Positions 16,319-25,961 are shown, counted from the first letter of the stretch. The stretch: DNA of 46,228 nt from Desulfobaccales bacterium (GCA_037481655.1 JBBFLF010000019.1:1-46228), one strand, 5' to 3'. The notes: generated by a model not told the origin, from the sequence alone. Numbers and translations are program-made.

Positions 16319-17791
16319 TCAGCCGTTTCGGATCTGGTGGATGATGCCGGAGATGGAGATGTCCTCCCGGATGGGCACGAGGCGCACCTCGCCGCCGTAG
16401 GCTTCCACCACCTCCCGGCCCGCCACCTCCTCTTCGGGGTAGTTGCTCCCCTTGGCCAGCACATCGGGCCGGAGCTCCGCCAGAATCCGGGGCAGCTCGG
16501 CGGAATCGAACAAGGTGACGTAGTCCACTGCGGCCAGGGCGGCCAGCAGGCGCTGGCGCTGCTCCTGATCCAGGACCGGCCTGCCCTCCCCCTTCACCTG
16601 GCGCACCGAGGCATCGGAATCCAAGGCCACCACCAGGACATCCCCCAGGCGGCGGGCGTCCTCCAGGAATTTCACGTGGCCCACGTGCAACAGATCGAAG
16701 CAGCCGTTGGTGAAGACCACCCTTTTCCCCTGGGCCTTCAGGTGGGCGAGGATAAAGCGCAGGTCCCGCAGGCTCACCACCTTTTCCTCCCGGTGCACGT
16801 GGCCTTGGAGCTCCTGCTCCAGCTCGCCCGGGAGGATGGGGGCGGTGCCCCGCTTGGTGACCACCACCCCGGCGGCGGTGTTGGCCAGGGCCGCGGCCTG
16901 GGGGAGAGGCAGACCCAGGGCCAGCCCCAGGGCCAGGACCGCCACCACCGTGTCCCCGGCGCCGGAGACATCGAAGACTTCCCTGGGGGTGCGGGCCGGC
17001 AGGTGCAGGGCGCCGGTATCGTCCAGGAGGGTCATGCCCCGGGGGCCCTGGGTCACGAGAAGGCAGGCCACGCCCAGGCGGGCCCTGAGCTCCTGCCCCC
17101 GGGCCGCCAGCTCCGCCGCTTCTTTGAGAGGGCGGCCCAGGACCTCCTCCAGCTCCTTCTGGTTGGGGGTGAGGATGGTGGCCCCGGCATAGCGCCGCCA
17201 GTTGCGGCCCTTGGGGTCCACCACGATGGGGAGGCGGAGCTCCCGGGCCAGCCGGATGAGCTCCGGCACCAGCTCCGGGGGGAGGGCCCCCTTGGCGTAG
17301 TCCGAAAGGATGAGGCCCTGAACGCCGGGCAGGCGGGTCTGGGCAAAGTCCAGGGCAAAACGCACATAATCGGGCCCGCCGGGGAGGGGGGTCTCCCGGT
17401 CGATGCGCACCACCTGCTGCTGCTCCCCCACCACCCGGGTCTTGCGGGTGGTCTGACGGGCCGGGTCGGCAAAGAGACCGTCTCCGGAGACCCCCAGGGC
17501 GGCAAGCTCCTGGCGCAAAAGCTCCCCAGGACGGTCCCGGCCGGTGAGCCCCAGGACCTCCGCCTGGGCCCCCAGGGCGGCCAGGTTGTGCACCACGTTG
17601 CCTGCCCCGCCCAAAGTGCGGCTCTCCCGCTCCACCCGCACCACCACCACCGGCGCCTCGGGGGAGATGCGCCCCACCCGGCCCCAGATGTATTCATCCA
17701 GCATGAAATCCCCGGCCACCAGGAGGCTCATCTCCCGGAAACGGCGCAGGTCCAGCTGGCGCAGGCTGTCGATAATGGCGGTCTGGGTCAT
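16319..17791 (-). CDS. hldE: bifunctional heptose-7-phosphate kinase / heptose-1-phosphate adenylyltransferase HldE
   Basis: 490 residues, both enzymes in one chain. Residues about 10-325 form a PfkB/ribokinase fold: AGDFMLDEYIWG at the start, TLGGAGNVVHNLAALGA and the catalytic DVSGAGDTVVAV. Residues about 345-490 are a nucleotidyltransferase with VVFTNGCFDLLHVGHVKFLE (HxGH site) and LRPDVLAKGSNYPEE. Together they make ADP-heptose for the LPS inner core, apart from one phosphatase step. The gene is the last of the leftward lptD-ugd-hldE series, 148 bp after ugd, and is stopped by the repeat at 16183-16314. It indicates a heptose-containing LPS core. Confidence 0.96.
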   Translation of the reverse strand: MTQTAIIDSLRQLDLRRFREMSLLVAGDFMLDEYIWGRVGRISPEAPVVVVRVERESRTLGGAGNVVHNLAALGAQAEVLGLTGRDRPGELLRQELAALGVSGDGLFADPARQTTRKTRVVGEQQQVVRIDRETPLPGGPDYVRFALDFAQTRLPGVQGLILSDYAKGALPPELVPELIRLARELRLPIVVDPKGRNWRRYAGATILTPNQKELEEVLGRPLKEAAELAARGQELRARLGVACLLVTQGPRGMTLLDDTGALHLPARTPREVFDVSGAGDTVVAVLALGLALGLPLPQAAALANTAAGVVVTKRGTAPILPGELEQELQGHVHREEKVVSLRDLRFILAHLKAQGKRVVFTNGCFDLLHVGHVKFLEDARRLGDVLVVALDSDASVRQVKGEGRPVLDQEQRQRLLAALAAVDYVTLFDSAELPRILAELRPDVLAKGSNYPEEEVAGREVVEAYGGEVRLVPIREDISISGIIHQIRNG

Positions 17792-17939
17792 GGTCTGATT
17801 GCCTGAGTCAGGCCGGGGGCAGGTCGCAGACTGCCCTTTCTGACGCTGAGATGCCGGCGCCTGGTCTTCAAGAAAGGGGGCCGGCGTAGAGCCCTGACCC
17901 CCTCAGCCAACCCCACTTCCCCAGCCCCTTATCGGAAGT

Positions 17940-19271
17940 TCATTTTTCCTGGGGCTGGCCGATGTAAAAGTATTGGAAGCCCAACCGGGCCAGCTTGTCC
18001 GGCTTGTAGAGGTTGCGGCCGTCGAAGATCACCGGCGACTTCATCAGGGCCTTCATGCGCTCGAAGTCCGGCTCCCGGAAGAGGGGCCACTCGGTGTGGA
18101 TGAGGAGGGCGTCGGCGCCCTCCAGGGCTTCGTAGCTGGAGGCGGCAAAGGTGACCTGGGGGTTGCCGCCCAGGAGATGCCGGGCCTCCTCCATGGCCTT
18201 GGGATCGTAGGCCTGGAAGCGGGCCCCCCGTTTCCCCAGCTCGGAGAGCACCGTGAGGCTAGGGGCCTCCCGCATGTCGTCGGTGCCGGGCTTGAAGGAC
18301 AGACCCCAGACCGCCAGGGTGCGGCCGCTTACGTCGCCCTGGAAATAGTTCACCACCCGGTCCACAAACAGCCGGCGCTGATCCCGGTTGATGGCCTCCG
18401 CCGCCTCCAAGAGCCGCGGGGTGTAGCCCCGGGAGCGGGCGGTGTGGATGAGGGCCTGCATGTCCTTGGGGAAGCAGGAACCGCCGTAGCCCAGGCCGGG
18501 GAAGAGGAAGAGGTTGCCGATGCGGGGGTCCGAGCCGATACCGGCCCGCACCATGGCGATGTCCGCCCCGGTCAAGGAGCAGATGTTGGCGATCTCATTG
18601 ATAAACGAGATCTTGCAGGCCAAAAAGGCGTTGGCGGCGTACTTGGTGAGCTCGGCGGAGACCACGTTCATGACGATGATGGGGTGGTTGGTGCGCACAA
18701 AAGGCGCATAGAGCTCCTTCATGAGCTCCGCCACCCGCACGTCGTCGGCCCCCACCACGATGCGGTCCGGCTTCATGAAATCCTCAATGGCGGTGCCTTC
18801 CTTGAGGAATTCCGGGTTGGAGACCACATCGAACTCATAGTCCACCCCCCGGGCCTGGAGCTCTGCCCGGATGGCTTGGCGCACCAGGTTGGCGGTGCCC
18901 ACCGGCACGGTGGATTTTTCCACCACCACCTTGTAGCCGTTCATGGCCTTGCCGATCTCGTGGGCCACGGCCACCACTGCGGAGAGGTCGGCGGAGCCGT
19001 CGGTGTCCTGGGGGGTGCCCACGGCGATGAAGATGATGAGGCTTTTTTGCACCGCCTGGGCCAGGTCGGTGGTGAAAAAGAGGCGGCCTTCGGCCACGTT
19101 GCGCTTGACGTAATCCTCCAGCCCCGGCTCGTAGATGGGCATGCGCCCTGCCTCCAGCGCCTGGATCTTGGCGGCGTCGGCGTCCACGCAGATGACCTCG
19201 TTGCCCATTTCCGCAAAGCAGGTGCCGGTGACCAGGCCTACGTAGCCGGTGCCAATGATGGCCAGTTTCAT
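17940..19271 (-). CDS. ugd: UDP-glucose 6-dehydrogenase
   Basis: 443 residues. The enzyme oxidises UDP-glucose to UDP-glucuronate with two NAD+, in the cytoplasm. The Rossmann start is KLAIIGTGYVGLVTGTCFAEMGNEVICVD. Also visible are PIYEPGLED, VEKSTVPVGTA, NPEFLKEGTAIEDFMKPDRIVVG and the catalytic Cys266 in GYGGSCFPKDMQAL. The C-terminal domain has WGLSFKPGTDDMREAPS. The EPGL-YVK context and length match UGD rather than the UDP-HexNAc dehydrogenase encoded on the other strand at 21925. It lies 69 bp after lptD and 148 bp before hldE, likely in one envelope-polysaccharide operon. GAGG stands 13 nt before ATG, a long spacing. Confidence 0.94.
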   Translation of the reverse strand: MKLAIIGTGYVGLVTGTCFAEMGNEVICVDADAAKIQALEAGRMPIYEPGLEDYVKRNVAEGRLFFTTDLAQAVQKSLIIFIAVGTPQDTDGSADLSAVVAVAHEIGKAMNGYKVVVEKSTVPVGTANLVRQAIRAELQARGVDYEFDVVSNPEFLKEGTAIEDFMKPDRIVVGADDVRVAELMKELYAPFVRTNHPIIVMNVVSAELTKYAANAFLACKISFINEIANICSLTGADIAMVRAGIGSDPRIGNLFLFPGLGYGGSCFPKDMQALIHTARSRGYTPRLLEAAEAINRDQRRLFVDRVVNYFQGDVSGRTLAVWGLSFKPGTDDMREAPSLTVLSELGKRGARFQAYDPKAMEEARHLLGGNPQVTFAASSYEALEGADALLIHTEWPLFREPDFERMKALMKSPVIFDGRNLYKPDKLARLGFQYFYIGQPQEK

Positions 19272-19340
19272 AAACGAATTATACCTCCTCAGGAAATTAC
19301 CTGCCTGCCAGCCTCTTGGACCGCCGGCCGCCAGACATGG

Positions 19341-21581
19341 TTAATGAGGTCTGAGCTCCTCTGGAACCTGTATCGGCGCTTTTTGAAATTTCTCCAACAG
19401 TCCTGGAAGAATAATCGAAAAACCGACGCGCTGGTCGCCGGGCAAGGTGGCGTAGGAGAAGGCCAGCCCCCAGCACTGGCGCTGCAGGACCACACCATAG
19501 GACTTCTCCAGCTTTTTGCCGGTGAGGAAGGTGTGGCTGGCCTTGAGGGAGACCTTGAGCGAGGGCAGGAGGTTGAGGTGCGTGGCCACGTTGATCTGAT
19601 TGGCAAAATCCTTCAGGTAAAGATAACCCACATTTAAATAATTTTGACGATTTTTGTCATAAAAAACCAGCTTGACGTTGGCCCGGTTGAAGCCCTCGGA
19701 ATAGGGGGAGAACCCCACATTAAAACCCAGGGCCAGGTGCTTGAGGGGGTAGATTTCCGATTCGGCATAAAAATCCGCTAAGCGGTGGTGCTTGAAGTCG
19801 GTGCCGTCCATCCCCATGCTGCTGGAGGTGAAAAAGACGCCGTGGGTCAGCCGGAACCAGAAGATATCCTCCACCCGCACCTGGCCGTCGGGGTTTAGCC
19901 GGCGGCTTAAGAGGGTGCTGGAAAAACCGTAGGTGAGGGCGTTGACCCCGCCCAAAGGGGCATCCCCCTCCCGCACCGGCAGGTTGCGGGTGACGTTCAC
20001 CACCCAGCCCTGGTCAAAGGGGTCGAAGTCCGGGTAGCGCCGGGCCTGATAGCGGGGCATATTCCAGTAGGTGATCTCCGGCCGCAGGAAATGCCGGTAA
20101 TAGGAGGTGCCTTCCCCCCGGCCGTAGTCCCGGTAGACCAGCCCGGCCAGGGAGAGTTTGACATCATACAGCGTCCGGAAGAGGTTCTCTCCGGTGACCC
20201 CGCCGGGGGCGTGCTGGTCCATCCGGAAGAAGGTCTCCCGGAGGCCCACCTGGGAGTTCCAGAAGACCCCAGGCAGGGGCTGGGCCTGCCACCACAGGGT
20301 GGGCCGCAGCTCCAGCTTCTGGCCCGTCTGGGTGCGCTCCTGGTAGAAGTGGGTATATGACCCCTGCAGGCCGACAAACAGGGGCCAGGGGCCCACGGGA
20401 ATGCGCACGGTATCCAGGGCCAGTCCGGGCAGGCGGTTATAGGGCCGGGGCAGGTTCTGGTTTAAGATCTGGTAGTAGCGGGCATAGGCGGTGAGGCTGC
20501 CCCAGGGGAGGCTGCCGGCCACAAGCCCGGTGGAGACCCGGTTCTGCACCTCCTGGCCCTCCAGATTGCGGCCGAAGTCCGTCGCCAGATCCCGGGAAAA
20601 GCCGGAGAGGCCCAGGTGGCCGTAATTGAAATCCCGGAGGTAATTGAAATCGCTGACCCGGTCCAGGGTGAGGCGGGCCTCGAAGCGCTCGCCCAGGGGA
20701 TAGGTGGCCATGCCTGCCAGCCAGTAGCGGTTGGAGGTCTTGACCCCCTCCTTGCCGTCGCTGAGATAAGCCCCCTGGAAGGTCAGCGCCGCCCCGCCGT
20801 GGCCTCGCCAGCGCACCTCCAGCCCCTGCTGGTAGCCCCGCTCCGAGAGGTAATTCTGATAGAAGGTGGCATCGGCGTTGGGGCTCATGGCCCAGTAAAA
20901 GGGCACCTCCACCACCCACCCCGCCTGCCGTTGGCGGCCGATATACGGCTGCAGCAAGCCGGACTGGCGTTCCGTCAGGACCGGCAACACCGCCACCGGG
21001 GAATAGAGCACCGGCACGCCGGCCAGCCGCAGGACGTTGCCCTGGGTGGCGGCGTAGCCCTCCAGCTCCACCGTCACCCGCCGGACCTCAAAGCTCCAGG
21101 CCGGCCGGTCGGCGTCGCAGGTGGTGATCCGGGCCTTTTCGGCATAATAGGTCTTCTCCCCGGTCTTGCGGATGACGCCGGCGGCCAGGTGGAAATGGTT
21201 GCGCCTGAGGAAGAGGCGGGCGTCCTTGAGCTCGCCGGCCTGGGTGGCCAGATTGACGATACCTTCCTTGCCGCTCAGCACATCCTCGCCCGAAACCAGG
21301 ACCACCTCCCCGAAGAGGCGGGCCACCTTGGTCTGCTCCTCCAGCTCCAGGCGCTGGGCGGTGAGGCGGCGGTCGCCCTGGGAGAGTTCCACCCGCCCCT
21401 CCGCCACATAGAGGCGCCGGGCGGCGTCGTAACTCACCTTCTCGGCCCGCAGGCGCCACGGCAGGCCCTGGAACCGCTGGCCACCGAAAAGCTCCAGCTC
21501 CTGGCCGGCAGCGGCTAGGGAGAGGGCTGTGGCCACCAGAAGCAGGGCCAGGGTCCAAGTGCGCAGCGGGGTCCACATCAT
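19341..21581 (-). CDS. lptD: LPS-assembly protein LptD
   Basis: 746 residues. LptD is the outer-membrane beta-barrel that, plugged by LptE, inserts LPS into the outer leaflet. A signal peptide (TWTLALLLVATALSLAAAG) is followed by the OstA/LptA-like jellyroll (about 30-190): AEKVSYDAARRLYVAEGRVEL, QRLELEEQTKVARLFGEVVLVSG. The C-terminal barrel includes VPVLYSPVAVLPV, ERQSGLLQPYIG and the end segment YGVVLQRQCWGLAFSYATLPG. Its length is close to that of E. coli LptD (784). Cysteines are few, so the disulfide pattern of the E. coli protein is not preserved. It leads the lptD-ugd-hldE set. A modest sigma-70 promoter lies at 21611-21639. Confidence 0.93.
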   Translation of the reverse strand: MMWTPLRTWTLALLLVATALSLAAAGQELELFGGQRFQGLPWRLRAEKVSYDAARRLYVAEGRVELSQGDRRLTAQRLELEEQTKVARLFGEVVLVSGEDVLSGKEGIVNLATQAGELKDARLFLRRNHFHLAAGVIRKTGEKTYYAEKARITTCDADRPAWSFEVRRVTVELEGYAATQGNVLRLAGVPVLYSPVAVLPVLTERQSGLLQPYIGRQRQAGWVVEVPFYWAMSPNADATFYQNYLSERGYQQGLEVRWRGHGGAALTFQGAYLSDGKEGVKTSNRYWLAGMATYPLGERFEARLTLDRVSDFNYLRDFNYGHLGLSGFSRDLATDFGRNLEGQEVQNRVSTGLVAGSLPWGSLTAYARYYQILNQNLPRPYNRLPGLALDTVRIPVGPWPLFVGLQGSYTHFYQERTQTGQKLELRPTLWWQAQPLPGVFWNSQVGLRETFFRMDQHAPGGVTGENLFRTLYDVKLSLAGLVYRDYGRGEGTSYYRHFLRPEITYWNMPRYQARRYPDFDPFDQGWVVNVTRNLPVREGDAPLGGVNALTYGFSSTLLSRRLNPDGQVRVEDIFWFRLTHGVFFTSSSMGMDGTDFKHHRLADFYAESEIYPLKHLALGFNVGFSPYSEGFNRANVKLVFYDKNRQNYLNVGYLYLKDFANQINVATHLNLLPSLKVSLKASHTFLTGKKLEKSYGVVLQRQCWGLAFSYATLPGDQRVGFSIILPGLLEKFQKAPIQVPEELRPH

Positions 21582-21924
21582 CCTGATCTGCTCTCACCAA
21601 AAACTTGTGTATGGTAGCATGGCCCAACGCCCGCTTCAAGGTGTCTTAGCCTAGCCGCGGCCTCAGACTGAGAGGACCCGGTTCTGCCGGGAAGGTCGGG
21701 GGGTTCCTTTTCCGCCGAATCCGGGAGCCCCCTTGCAATCCCCGGCATCTTGCGGTAGTCTCTGCCTCCGAGGCCGGCGCTCCCCCGGGCGGCTCAAAGG
21801 AACGGACAGGGGGCGGGCCTGCCGGCAAGGATAAACACAGGCAGGGGAAAGAGGCCGGGAGCGGGGACAACGCCCCTGGGTGTCTGGCCCCTTTTTGCTT
21901 AGAATCTCATCGAAGGAGCGGCGC
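21582..21924. other. divergent intergenic region between lptD and the HexNAc dehydrogenase
   Basis: 343 bp, no gene supported. It contains the lptD promoter candidate at 21611-21639 and, for the rightward gene, a ribosome-binding GGAG seven nt before ATG 21925. No clear rightward promoter was recognised. Confidence 0.4.
21611..21639 (-). promoter_or_regulatory. sigma-70-type promoter candidate of lptD
   Basis: Minus strand TTGAAG, 17 nt, TACCAT: four of six consensus bases in each box and ideal spacing. The start would fall about 23 nt before lptD. Confidence 0.4.
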
Positions 21925-23235
21925 ATGACTTTGCTGGACAAACTCCGCCAGCGCCAGGCCCTGGTGGGGGTCATCGGCCTGGGCTATGTGGGTCTGCCCC
22001 TGGTGCTGCGCTTTTTGGAGGAAGGCTTTCCCGTCCTTGGCTTTGACACCGACCCCGCCAAGGTGGAGAAGCTCAATCGGGGGGAATCCTATATCAAGCA
22101 CATTGCCGCCCACCGCCTCAAGGAGTGGGCCACGGGCGCGGCGCCCCGTTTTGCCGCCACCAGTGATTTGAGCCGCCTCCACGAGCCCGACGCCCTGCTC
22201 ATCTGCGTGCCCACGCCCCTCACCCCGCACCGGGAGCCGGATCTGCGCTACGTGGAGGCCACCACCAGGGCCATCGCCCAGGTGCTGAGGCCGGGGCAGC
22301 TTGTCTCCCTGGAGTCCACCACCTACCCCGGCACCACCGAGGAGGTCCTGCTGCCTTTGCTCTCCGCCCGGGGCACCGTGGGCCGCGACTTTTTCCTCGT
22401 CTTTTCGCCGGAGCGGGAGGATCCCGGCAACCCCACCTTCGGGGTCAAGAACATCCCCAAGGTGGTGGGAGGCGTCACCCCCGCCTGCCTGGAGCACGGC
22501 GTGGCCCTGTATGAGAGCATCGTGGATAAGGTGGTGCCCGTCTCCTCCCCCAAGGCGGCGGAGATGAGCAAACTCCTGGAAAACATCTACCGGGCGGTGA
22601 ACATCGCCCTGGTGAACGAGCTCAAGGCGCTGTGTCTCCGCCTGGGGATTGATATCTTCGAGGTGATTGAAGCAGCCAAGACCAAGCCCTTCGGGTTCCA
22701 GGCCTTTTATCCCGGCCCGGGGCTGGGGGGCCACTGCATCCCCATCGACCCTTTCTACCTCACCTGGAAGGCCCGGGAGTATGACTGCCCCACCCGGTTC
22801 ATTGAGCTCGCCGGGGAGGTCAACACCTCCATGCCCTATTTCGTGGTGGAGCGCATCGTGGAGGTGCTCAATAATGCCGGACGGGCCCTCAAGGGCGCCC
22901 GCATCCTGGTCTTAGGAATTGCCTATAAGAAGGATATTGACGACAACCGGGAATCCCCGGGGGTGAAGATTCTGGACCTGTTGCTCCAGCGGGGCGCCTG
23001 GGTGGACTATCACGACCCCCACATCCCCCATTGCCGGGGCATGCGCCACTATCCCCATCTGGACCTGGCCTCCGTCCCCCTCACTGCCGAGAGCTTGGCG
23101 AGCTATGACTGCGTGGTCCTGGTCACCGATCACAGCGCCTATGACTACCCCTGGATTGCCCGGCACGCCCGCCTGATTGTGGACACCCGCAATGCGTTTA
23201 AGGGCATTCCCGGGGAGCACATCCACCTGGCCTGA
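21925..23235 (+). CDS. nucleotide-sugar dehydrogenase, UDP-N-acetylhexosamine 6-dehydrogenase type (WbpA/TviB-like)
   Basis: 436 residues. NAD-dependent oxidation of the C6 hydroxyl of a UDP-HexNAc to the uronate is the usual reaction of this subgroup, feeding O-antigen or capsule synthesis. Motifs: [17 protein letters not shown] at the N terminus, [44 protein letters not shown], and catalytic Cys271 in [18 protein letters not shown]. The TTYPGTTE and GHCIPIDP patterns separate it from the UDP-glucose enzyme encoded nearby. The C-terminal part has [20 protein letters not shown] 21925 is chosen (GGAG 7 nt upstream); 15 more in-frame residues upstream lack family similarity. It is divergent from lptD, so this is an LPS/polysaccharide locus, but no glycosyltransferases are in view. 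Confidence 0.9.
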   Translation: MTLLDKLRQRQALVGVIGLGYVGLPLVLRFLEEGFPVLGFDTDPAKVEKLNRGESYIKHIAAHRLKEWATGAAPRFAATSDLSRLHEPDALLICVPTPLTPHREPDLRYVEATTRAIAQVLRPGQLVSLESTTYPGTTEEVLLPLLSARGTVGRDFFLVFSPEREDPGNPTFGVKNIPKVVGGVTPACLEHGVALYESIVDKVVPVSSPKAAEMSKLLENIYRAVNIALVNELKALCLRLGIDIFEVIEAAKTKPFGFQAFYPGPGLGGHCIPIDPFYLTWKAREYDCPTRFIELAGEVNTSMPYFVVERIVEVLNNAGRALKGARILVLGIAYKKDIDDNRESPGVKILDLLLQRGAWVDYHDPHIPHCRGMRHYPHLDLASVPLTAESLASYDCVVLVTDHSAYDYPWIARHARLIVDTRNAFKGIPGEHIHLA

Positions 23236-23295
23236 GAAAGGGGCGGAGGCGGCGAGGGTTTCGTGGTGCTTCCAGAGGCGAGGGGGCCGCTGCCG

Positions 23296-23324
23296 TTGCG
23301 GCCCTGCTCCCTCCGGCATATAAT
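23296..23324 (+). promoter_or_regulatory. sigma-70-type promoter candidate upstream of tRNA-Arg
   Basis: TTGCGG, 17 nt, TATAAT. The -10 box is perfect, the -35 matches four of six. A start near 23331 would leave almost 200 nt of leader before the tRNA, so processing by RNases would be needed; it might serve another short transcript instead. Confidence 0.4.
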
Positions 23325-23526
23325 GTCAGGCAAGATGGGGGAGCATCCGGGTTTTTTCTTCACTCTCCCCCCGGGAAGAGGAGGGCCTGATCCGGTTCCC
23401 TCGGGGTGAGGGAAGTTCCTCCGGGGCCGAAAGGGAGGGGCCAGGAGGTCTGGGGCGAGGGGGCCAGGGAGCTCAGACCCTCTCCATCGTTCCCCGACAT
23501 TCTTCCCACACCTTGACATCCTAATT

Positions 23527-23605
23527 GCCCCCGTAGCTCAGAAATGGACAGAGCAACGGATTCCTAATCCGTGTGTCCCGGGTTCGAATCCCGGCGGGGG
23601 CACCA
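23527..23605 (+). tRNA. tRNA-Arg (anticodon CCU)
   Basis: Complete cloverleaf. The acceptor GCCCCCG pairs with CGGGGGC, followed by discriminator A and an encoded CCA. The D stem is GCTC/GAGC. The anticodon arm ACGGA-TTCCTAA-TCCGT gives CCU, which reads AGG. The T arm is CCGGG-TTCGAAT-CCCGG. AGG is a rare Arg codon in such GC-rich genomes. tRNA genes of this type are frequent integration sites, but I see no integrase or 3'-end duplication nearby. Confidence 0.97.
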
Positions 23606-23901
23606 GATATTAGAGAACCTCCCCGGCCCTGCCCGGCGAGGGTCATCCCTGCCGCATCCGGCTCAGGGAGCATGTGGCACGACATCACCCTTGCCCCCGA
23701 AAGGGGCGGCGAGGTGGATCAGCCGGGAGAAACCCGGGCAAGGTGTATATCGGCGGCCCGGTCGCCTGCCCTGGCAGGTGAGGGTCCACTGGTAAGAAAG
23801 CAAAAAAGGGGGCCGACATCGTTCCCCCACGTTGGCTGACCTCCTCCCCCCGTCGCCGGGGCCTGCTGGCCGGGCTGGCGGTCCTGGCTATCCTGGCCGT
23901 C
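23606..23901. other. intergenic region, including the probable true start of the CHASE2 cyclase
   Basis: No independent gene. The reading frame of the cyclase is open from the TGA at 23779 onward and encodes a transmembrane helix before the first standard start (TTG 23902); see that gene. No terminator was recognised after the tRNA. Confidence 0.5.
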
Positions 23902-25809
23902 TTGATTCTCTCCGGGGCCGGCCGCTCCCTGGAGGACCAGACCCTGGATCTGGCCTTGCGCCTGCGCCCCCAGCGCCCGCCCCCTCCTGACCTCCTCATC
24001 GTGGGCCTCGACGAGCCCTCCTTTAAGGAGCTCCACCATCCCTGGCCCTGGCCGCGGCGGCTGCACACCACCCTGGTGGAGCGGCTGACAGAGCTGGGCG
24101 CCCGCCTCATCATCTTTGACGTGCTCTTTGCCGAGGAAACCTCCCCGGAAGACGACGCCCTCCTGGCGGCGGCACTGCACCGGGCCGGCAATGTTCTTTT
24201 GGGGCAGGCCCTAGAGGTGGCCCAGGACCCCCGCTTTGCCCGGCGCATGCTCATCGAGCCCTTACCGGCACTCCGCCAGGCTGCCTGCGGCGTGGGACTG
24301 ATGGCCTTGACCCCTGATCCCGACGGCGTGGTGCGCCGCTTTCGCCTGCGTCTGGGGGGAGAGCCGACTTTGGCGGCGGTGGCGGCGGCACGGCTGGGGG
24401 TGAGTCTGCCCCCGGAGCTGACGGGACTCATTGATTTTGTCGGTCCCCCGCGCAGCCTTGACACCGTGTCCTATTACCAGGTGCTGAACTCCCGACACCC
24501 CTTTCCGGAAGCTTTAGCGCGGGGCCGCATGGTGCTGATCGGCAGGATGCTGGAGGCCTCGGCCACCCCTCAGGCCCAGGCGGACGCCTTCCTTACGCCT
24601 TTCTACGCCGGCGACGGCCGCCTGATGTCCGGGGTGGAGGTGCATGCCCATATCCTCCACACGCTCCTGACCGGCGGCTGGGGGAGGGAAGCCGGGCCGG
24701 GGATGCGTGTGGGAGCTGCCGCTTTGCTCCTTCTGCTGGCCGTCATCTTTCGCGGCCGCCCCGGCGTGACTGGCGCCTTGCTCACCTTCTTTTTGCTCAC
24801 TGCCCTGGCCCTGGCGGTATCCTTCCTCCTTTTTGTGCGGTGGCGCTTCTGGCTGCCGCCGGTCCTGCCGGTGGCCGGTCTGGTGGCGTGGCAGGTGGGC
24901 CTCCTAACCTGGGATTACCTCAGGGAGTACCGGGAGAAACGCTGGCTCAGGCAGGCCTTCAGCCGCTATGTGTCGCCAGCGGTGGTGGCGGAGCTGGTGG
25001 CCCATCCGGAGGGCTTGAAACTGGGCGGGGAGGAGCTGGAAGTCACGGTGCTCTTCGCCGATCTGGCCGGATTCACCGGACTTTCCGAAACCCTGGGCCC
25101 CGAGGAGCTGGTCAGCCTGCTGAACCGCTATTTCAGCATCCTGACCGACATCATCCAGGCCCGGCGGGGCACGGTGGACAAGTTCATCGGCGATGCGGTG
25201 ATGGCGGTCTGGGGGGCGCCGCTCCCTTTGGCCGACCACGCCGCGTTGGCCTGCCACGCCGCCCTGGAAATCAAAGCGGCCATCGCCCAGGAGCTGGCAG
25301 AGGTGCCAGCGCGGCCCCTCCCCCCGCTGACGGTGCGCCTAGGCGTCCACTCCGGCACGGTATTGGCCGGCAATGTGGGGTCAGTGGAGCGCTTCAACTA
25401 TACGGTGATGGGGGATACGGTCAATCTCGCCTCCCGTCTGGAAGGGGTGAACAAGCACTACGGCACTGCCATCCTCATCAGCGAGGCCACCTTCCGACAG
25501 GTGCAGGGGATGTTCATGGTCCGGGAACTGGACCGCCTCCGGGTCAAGGGCCGCCGGCAGCCGGTGACCGTCTATGAGCTGTTGGGGCCCGGCGAGCAGG
25601 GCACTTCTGCCTGGCTTACGGCCTTTCAGGCAGGTCTCATGGCCTACCGGGCCCGGGACTGGGCGGAAGCCAGTCGCCGGTTTGAGGAGGTGCTGCGCCA
25701 GAAGCCGAAGGACCCGCCGGCCCGCCTTTTCCTGCACCGCTGTCGGGCCTTCCAAGTGGAGCCGCCGCCCCCGGAGTGGGACGGCCTCTTGGTGCTGGAG
25801 GAAAAATGA
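23902..25809 (+). CDS. CHASE2-domain class III adenylate cyclase
   Basis: At least 635 residues. An extracytoplasmic CHASE2 sensor (about 1-250; LDLALRLRPQRPPPPDLLIVGLDEPSF, IIFDVLFAEE) is followed by three transmembrane helices (about 270-335) and a class III cyclase domain (about 375-545). Both metal-binding Asp are present (VLFADLAGFTG and KFIGDAVMAVWGAP), as are the transition-state residues in MGDTVNLASRLEG. Lys in DKFIGD favours ATP, so cAMP is the likely product. A helical TPR-like tail closes the protein. CHASE2 proteins normally begin with a membrane helix; here that helix (GLLAGLAVLAILAVLI) lies upstream of TTG 23902. The true start is probably earlier, possibly ATC 23818, which has AGGGGG five nt upstream. 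It is convergent with the FecR-TPR-barrel gene. Confidence 0.9.
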   Translation: MILSGAGRSLEDQTLDLALRLRPQRPPPPDLLIVGLDEPSFKELHHPWPWPRRLHTTLVERLTELGARLIIFDVLFAEETSPEDDALLAAALHRAGNVLLGQALEVAQDPRFARRMLIEPLPALRQAACGVGLMALTPDPDGVVRRFRLRLGGEPTLAAVAAARLGVSLPPELTGLIDFVGPPRSLDTVSYYQVLNSRHPFPEALARGRMVLIGRMLEASATPQAQADAFLTPFYAGDGRLMSGVEVHAHILHTLLTGGWGREAGPGMRVGAAALLLLLAVIFRGRPGVTGALLTFFLLTALALAVSFLLFVRWRFWLPPVLPVAGLVAWQVGLLTWDYLREYREKRWLRQAFSRYVSPAVVAELVAHPEGLKLGGEELEVTVLFADLAGFTGLSETLGPEELVSLLNRYFSILTDIIQARRGTVDKFIGDAVMAVWGAPLPLADHAALACHAALEIKAAIAQELAEVPARPLPPLTVRLGVHSGTVLAGNVGSVERFNYTVMGDTVNLASRLEGVNKHYGTAILISEATFRQVQGMFMVRELDRLRVKGRRQPVTVYELLGPGEQGTSAWLTAFQAGLMAYRARDWAEASRRFEEVLRQKPKDPPARLFLHRCRAFQVEPPPPEWDGLLVLEEK

Positions 25810-25870
25810 ATAAGGGCGCTCTGATGATGTTCCCCGGAGCTCTAAGGCAGGGCAGAAAAGAGAAGCTGCC

Positions 25871-25915
25871 TCCGCCCCCTGCCCCAAACCCTCTCCCTAA
25901 CCCTTTCAACGGGCC
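25871..25915 (-). repeat. degenerate piece of the triple-hairpin repeat
   Basis: CCCCCTGCCCCAAACCC and CTCTCCCTAACCC-TTTCAACGGG resemble the hairpin 3 to hairpin 2 part of the reverse-oriented copies, with deletions. It lies between the convergent CHASE2 and FecR-TPR-barrel genes, the usual position of the element. Confidence 0.45.
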
Positions 25916-25961
25916 GTTAACTCTCTAGCCTTTCAGCCACCCTCTCTGACGACGGCTTCCC

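Noticed and set aside
21880-21900. Sigma-54-like TGGCCCCTTTTTGCTT upstream of the HexNAc dehydrogenase
   Set aside because: The GG-to-GC spacing is one base short, which sigma-54 does not tolerate well.
23514-23519. TTGACA just before tRNA-Arg as its -35 box
   Set aside because: It is only about 14 nt from the tRNA 5' end, leaving no room for a -10 box and start site.
23527-23605. tRNA-Arg as the attachment site of an integrated element
   Set aside because: No integrase, no repeated tRNA 3' end and no shift in composition on either side.
23675-23694. TGGCAC and TTGC upstream of the CHASE2 cyclase
   Set aside because: The spacing between the two halves is five bases too long for a sigma-54 promoter.
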